Shown piece after piece: positions 61,911 through 64,000 of a stretch of DNA of 64,000 nucleotides. Position numbers and translations under genes: made by a program. This DNA is from a bacterium. GTDB taxonomy: Bacteria; Cyanobacteriota; Vampirovibrionia; Obscuribacterales; Obscuribacteraceae. The stretch spans positions 1 through 64,000 of the forward strand of contig JAGOSY010000026.1 in NCBI GenBank assembly GCA_018062085.1, given 5' to 3'. Position 1 is the stretch's first letter; each line of letters opens with the position of its first letter. The notes under the pieces are model-generated. The model made no database searches, was not told where the DNA came from, and saw nothing but the letters and a program-made list of their open reading frames with translations.

Positions 61911-63068
61911 TTAGTTCTTCGCTTCTAGGCCAGCGACTAAGACCCTCTCGACCCTTAAGCTTGTTCGATTGAAGAAGACTAAGTCTGCAGCCTTGCCTAC
62001 TTCTATAGAGCCTAAATAGTGGTCTAATCCGATTGCCCTAGCAGGATTGAGGCTGGCCATTCTGATGGCTTCGGCAAAGCTGCAAATGTTCCAATTGACC
62101 ATATTCTGCACGGCTTGGTCGAGACTTATTGACGAACCCACAAGTTCGCCGCCTGAGGTACCAATGGAGGCCCTATCGGTAACGAGAATGGTTTTCGTGG
62201 CGCCTTTGAGGGCAAAGATAAGAGCGCAAGCAGCCTTATCAAGATGTAGGCCGTCAGCAATAAGACAACAGGTTGTCTCTTGGCAAAGCAAGGCGGCACC
62301 AACGGCACCAAGCTTTCGGTGGTGCAATGGAGGCAGAGCGTTGAATGTGTGAGTGATCATGGTAGCCCCATGCTTAAATGCCTTATTTGCCTCTTCGAAA
62401 GTAGCGTTGGAGTGGCCCAGAGCAACAACAATGTTGTTCTTTTTCAAAAGCTCAATTGCTTTGCCTTCAGGGTCGCCTTCGCAAGCAGCAGTAAACAAGG
62501 CCACGGTTGAATCAAGCAACGGTGCGATGATCTCAGGGGTAAAAGGGCGTATCCACTCTTTTGGATGCACACCTGGTCTTTCTGGCGACAAACACGGTCC
62601 TTCTAAATGAATACCAACCATTCGTGAAAGAGCCTCCCGTTCAGGTTGATCCTTTAACTTCTTCTCTGGACCGAACGGAAGCACTCGACTAACGCCCTGA
62701 CTCTTCAAAAAGGCTATATTCTTAACCAAATGGTCAACATCAGCAGTAATCAGTGTAGGCAAGAAGGCTGTTACGCCTCGACCGAGTAACTCGCGCCTTA
62801 GGGCTCTCACTTCACTGACGCCGTAAGCATTAGTGCTAAGACTCTGCCAAAAATCGCAGTCTGGACCACCGTTCATCTGTAGGTCAATTAAACCAGGGGT
62901 AACATAACAACCGCTGGCGTCCACTGACTTAAAGGTTGACTCTTGACCAAGTGTGGCCGGCAGTTGCTCTCCGACATGTAGGATATTGCCTTCTTTGAGC
63001 CAGAGTTTTGTTGGTCGCTCTTGCTCTGGTGTTACTAAATATCCGTTTTCGATTACCAGCTTGCTCAT
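61911..63068 (-). CDS. nagA: N-acetylglucosamine-6-phosphate deacetylase
   Basis: 385 residues from ATG 63068 (AAGGAAG 5 nt upstream; a longer frame to 63116 lacks support). An amidohydrolase that removes acetate from GlcNAc-6-P in amino-sugar and peptidoglycan recycling. Motifs are VTPGLIDLQMNG, MVGIHLEGPCLSPERPG (metal Glu), ALGHSNATFEEA (metal His), THTFNALPPLHHR (metal His) and ILVTDRAS (catalytic Asp). No nagB or transporter is adjacent. Confidence 0.95.
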   Translation of the reverse strand: MSKLVIENGYLVTPEQERPTKLWLKEGNILHVGEQLPATLGQESTFKSVDASGCYVTPGLIDLQMNGGPDCDFWQSLSTNAYGVSEVRALRRELLGRGVTAFLPTLITADVDHLVKNIAFLKSQGVSRVLPFGPEKKLKDQPEREALSRMVGIHLEGPCLSPERPGVHPKEWIRPFTPEIIAPLLDSTVALFTAACEGDPEGKAIELLKKNNIVVALGHSNATFEEANKAFKHGATMITHTFNALPPLHHRKLGAVGAALLCQETTCCLIADGLHLDKAACALIFALKGATKTILVTDRASIGTSGGELVGSSISLDQAVQNMVNWNICSFAEAIRMASLNPARAIGLDHYLGSIEVGKAADLVFFNRTSLRVERVLVAGLEAKN

Positions 63069-63234
63069 GACTTCCTTATTCTTGATAACATCAAATGTAT
63101 GAACCTGTGTTTTCAAGTATTATTTGCTACTTAGAGTTGAAAGGTGCCCTTTATTATCCGTCTACGGTCACTTTATTTTAAATAAGAGAACTAATCCTTA
63201 CTAAAGCCTAGCTAAACGATACAATTTAGAGATT

Positions 63235-63747
63235 ATGGCCGAACCAAATCCAACTACATCTTCAAGTTCTCTACCCGCATCAACGACCAGCGACCCTGGC
63301 TCGTTTACTCTCAAATTGATTGAGCTGCAAGACGCCCTGGTGCAATCGCAAGAGAAGAACCTGATGTTGTCAGCGCAACTTAGAGAACTTGAGCGTATGA
63401 GTCGCGACGGCGAAGACTTAAAGTCTGAGCTGATCAACCAGAGCCTCCTTCTTACTGACAAGAGCCGCGAGAACAAGCAGCTTCATCAAGAACTTGGTCG
63501 TATAACAGGTTTGCTTGAGCAAAAACTACAAGAAACAGAAGAGCTGCGCGCCACAGTTGTTGAGCTTGGTCATCAGTTGAAAACTCGGGAAGCCGAGCGC
63601 GATCTGCTCGCTGTCATGCTTAATGAAGCTGAAAATGCTCAGCGTAGGCAGCAGGCTGATGATTCATTCAGCCAGCAGCAGCAGCATCAGGGAGCTAAGG
63701 GAGATACTCCTGGTTGGCTTAAAGCTTTCAAGGGCAAGAACCCGTAG
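63235..63747 (+). CDS. Coiled-coil protein of unknown function
   Basis: A 170-residue soluble protein. Residues about 22-140 are a nearly continuous coiled coil (LKLIELQDALVQSQEKNL through ELGHQLKTREAERDLLA), preceded by a Ser/Thr-rich start and followed by a Gln-rich tail ending GWLKAFKGK. It lies 40 nt upstream of the ArgK/MeaB GTPase gene and may be cotranscribed. Confidence 0.75.
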   Translation: MAEPNPTTSSSSLPASTTSDPGSFTLKLIELQDALVQSQEKNLMLSAQLRELERMSRDGEDLKSELINQSLLLTDKSRENKQLHQELGRITGLLEQKLQETEELRATVVELGHQLKTREAERDLLAVMLNEAENAQRRQQADDSFSQQQQHQGAKGDTPGWLKAFKGKNP

Positions 63748-63787
63748 AGCATTTTACAGTAGCTAAACAATTATCTTGGATTCTAAA

Positions 63788-64000
63788 GTGCAAACTATTT
63801 CAACTGAACTTCTCGCTGGTAACAGACGAGCTTTAGCTCGGGCCATATCGGTAGTAGAAAATGGCGGCGAAGAAGCATCGCAACTTGTGCAAGCCCTCTA
63901 TCAGCATTCTGGCAAAGCACACATTATTGGTGTTACTGGCTCTCCCGGTGTCGGCAAGTCAACTTTAGTAGACGCTTTAATAACTGAGTGTCGCAAAGAA
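63788..64000 (+). CDS. ArgK/MeaB-family GTPase, 3' end outside window
   Basis: The first 71 codons run to the window edge. The start is GTG 63788 (TTG 63776 also in frame). The opening LLAGNRRALARAISVVENG and P-loop GVTGSPGVGKSTLVDAL are diagnostic of the MeaB/ArgK G3E-type GTPases that protect and load B12-dependent mutases such as methylmalonyl-CoA mutase. The mutase is not in the window. Confidence 0.92.
   Translation, partial: MQTISTELLAGNRRALARAISVVENGGEEASQLVQALYQHSGKAHIIGVTGSPGVGKSTLVDALITECRKE

Noticed and set aside
1..64000. tRNA, rRNA, CRISPR arrays, insertion sequences, integrases and att sites.
   Set aside because: Looked for by eye (T-loop motifs, regular repeats with spacers, transposase motifs, terminal inverted repeats) and none was seen.

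Overview
The window most likely comes from a non-photosynthetic relative of cyanobacteria (Vampirovibrionia/Melainabacteria, Obscuribacter-like). This is inferred, not proven. The support is a DUF3370 protein (50219-51625), a family I know mainly from Cyanobacteria; an SLH-domain lipoprotein (16261-17268); stand-alone type IV pilus GspE/MshE N-domain proteins (41682-43271, 60738-61874); many secreted TPR or low-complexity proteins; and frequent TTG/GTG starts. No rRNA, tRNA, CRISPR array, insertion sequence or prophage was recognised. The region looks chromosomal and compact, with several convergent gene pairs sharing 4 nt at their stops.

Layout. 1-4.3 kb: end of an SDR oxidoreductase, a hipBA module with a palindromic operator, mltG and a secreted partner. 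4.5-12 kb: a secreted orphan-family protein, a CzcA-type RND pump with its adaptor, a CorC-type CBS membrane protein and a D-lyxose isomerase. 12-17.3 kb: a DNMT2-like cytosine methyltransferase, RluE-type pseudouridine synthase, a repeat-rich LysM-like protein and the SLH lipoprotein. 17.4-22.7 kb: aldo/keto reductase, a prohibitin-like lipoprotein operon and a tandem caspase-like protein with one dead domain. 22.8-29.4 kb: accessory-looking stretch of DUF1963 proteins, glutaredoxin, small ORFs and a broken glucoamylase gene. 29.4-37.1 kb: TetR plus a TPR-metzincin protease, and a four-gene two-component operon. 37.2-46.4 kb: a Pro/Ala/Gln-rich protein, a thioredoxin-fold protein, an ATPase-less PilB-like protein, FKBP and several unknowns. 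46.5-50.1 kb: an esterase and the operon selW-like/hemH/LON-domain. 50.2-55.9 kb: DUF3370, DUF1963, DUF1801, a second hipBA and two small barrel-like proteins. 56-64 kb: lipase-maturation-factor homologue, SF1 helicase-like ATPase, TPR protein, GspE-N protein, nagA, a coiled-coil protein and the start of an ArgK/MeaB GTPase.

The most notable result is a gene that standard ORF calling cuts in two: 49837-50082 (minus) encodes an 81-residue selenoprotein W/Rdx-family protein with an in-frame UGA exactly at the redox Sec/Cys position (CGSU), a strong Shine-Dalgarno, and a bacterial-SECIS-like hairpin whose apical loop begins 21 nt after the UGA. It lies 36 nt upstream of ferrochelatase on the same strand. 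Other highlights are the bacterial DNMT2 homologue with its CFT motif, the caspase/pseudo-caspase tandem, a putative structured RNA with terminator at 41069-41137, and clear operator-like palindromes upstream of three operons.
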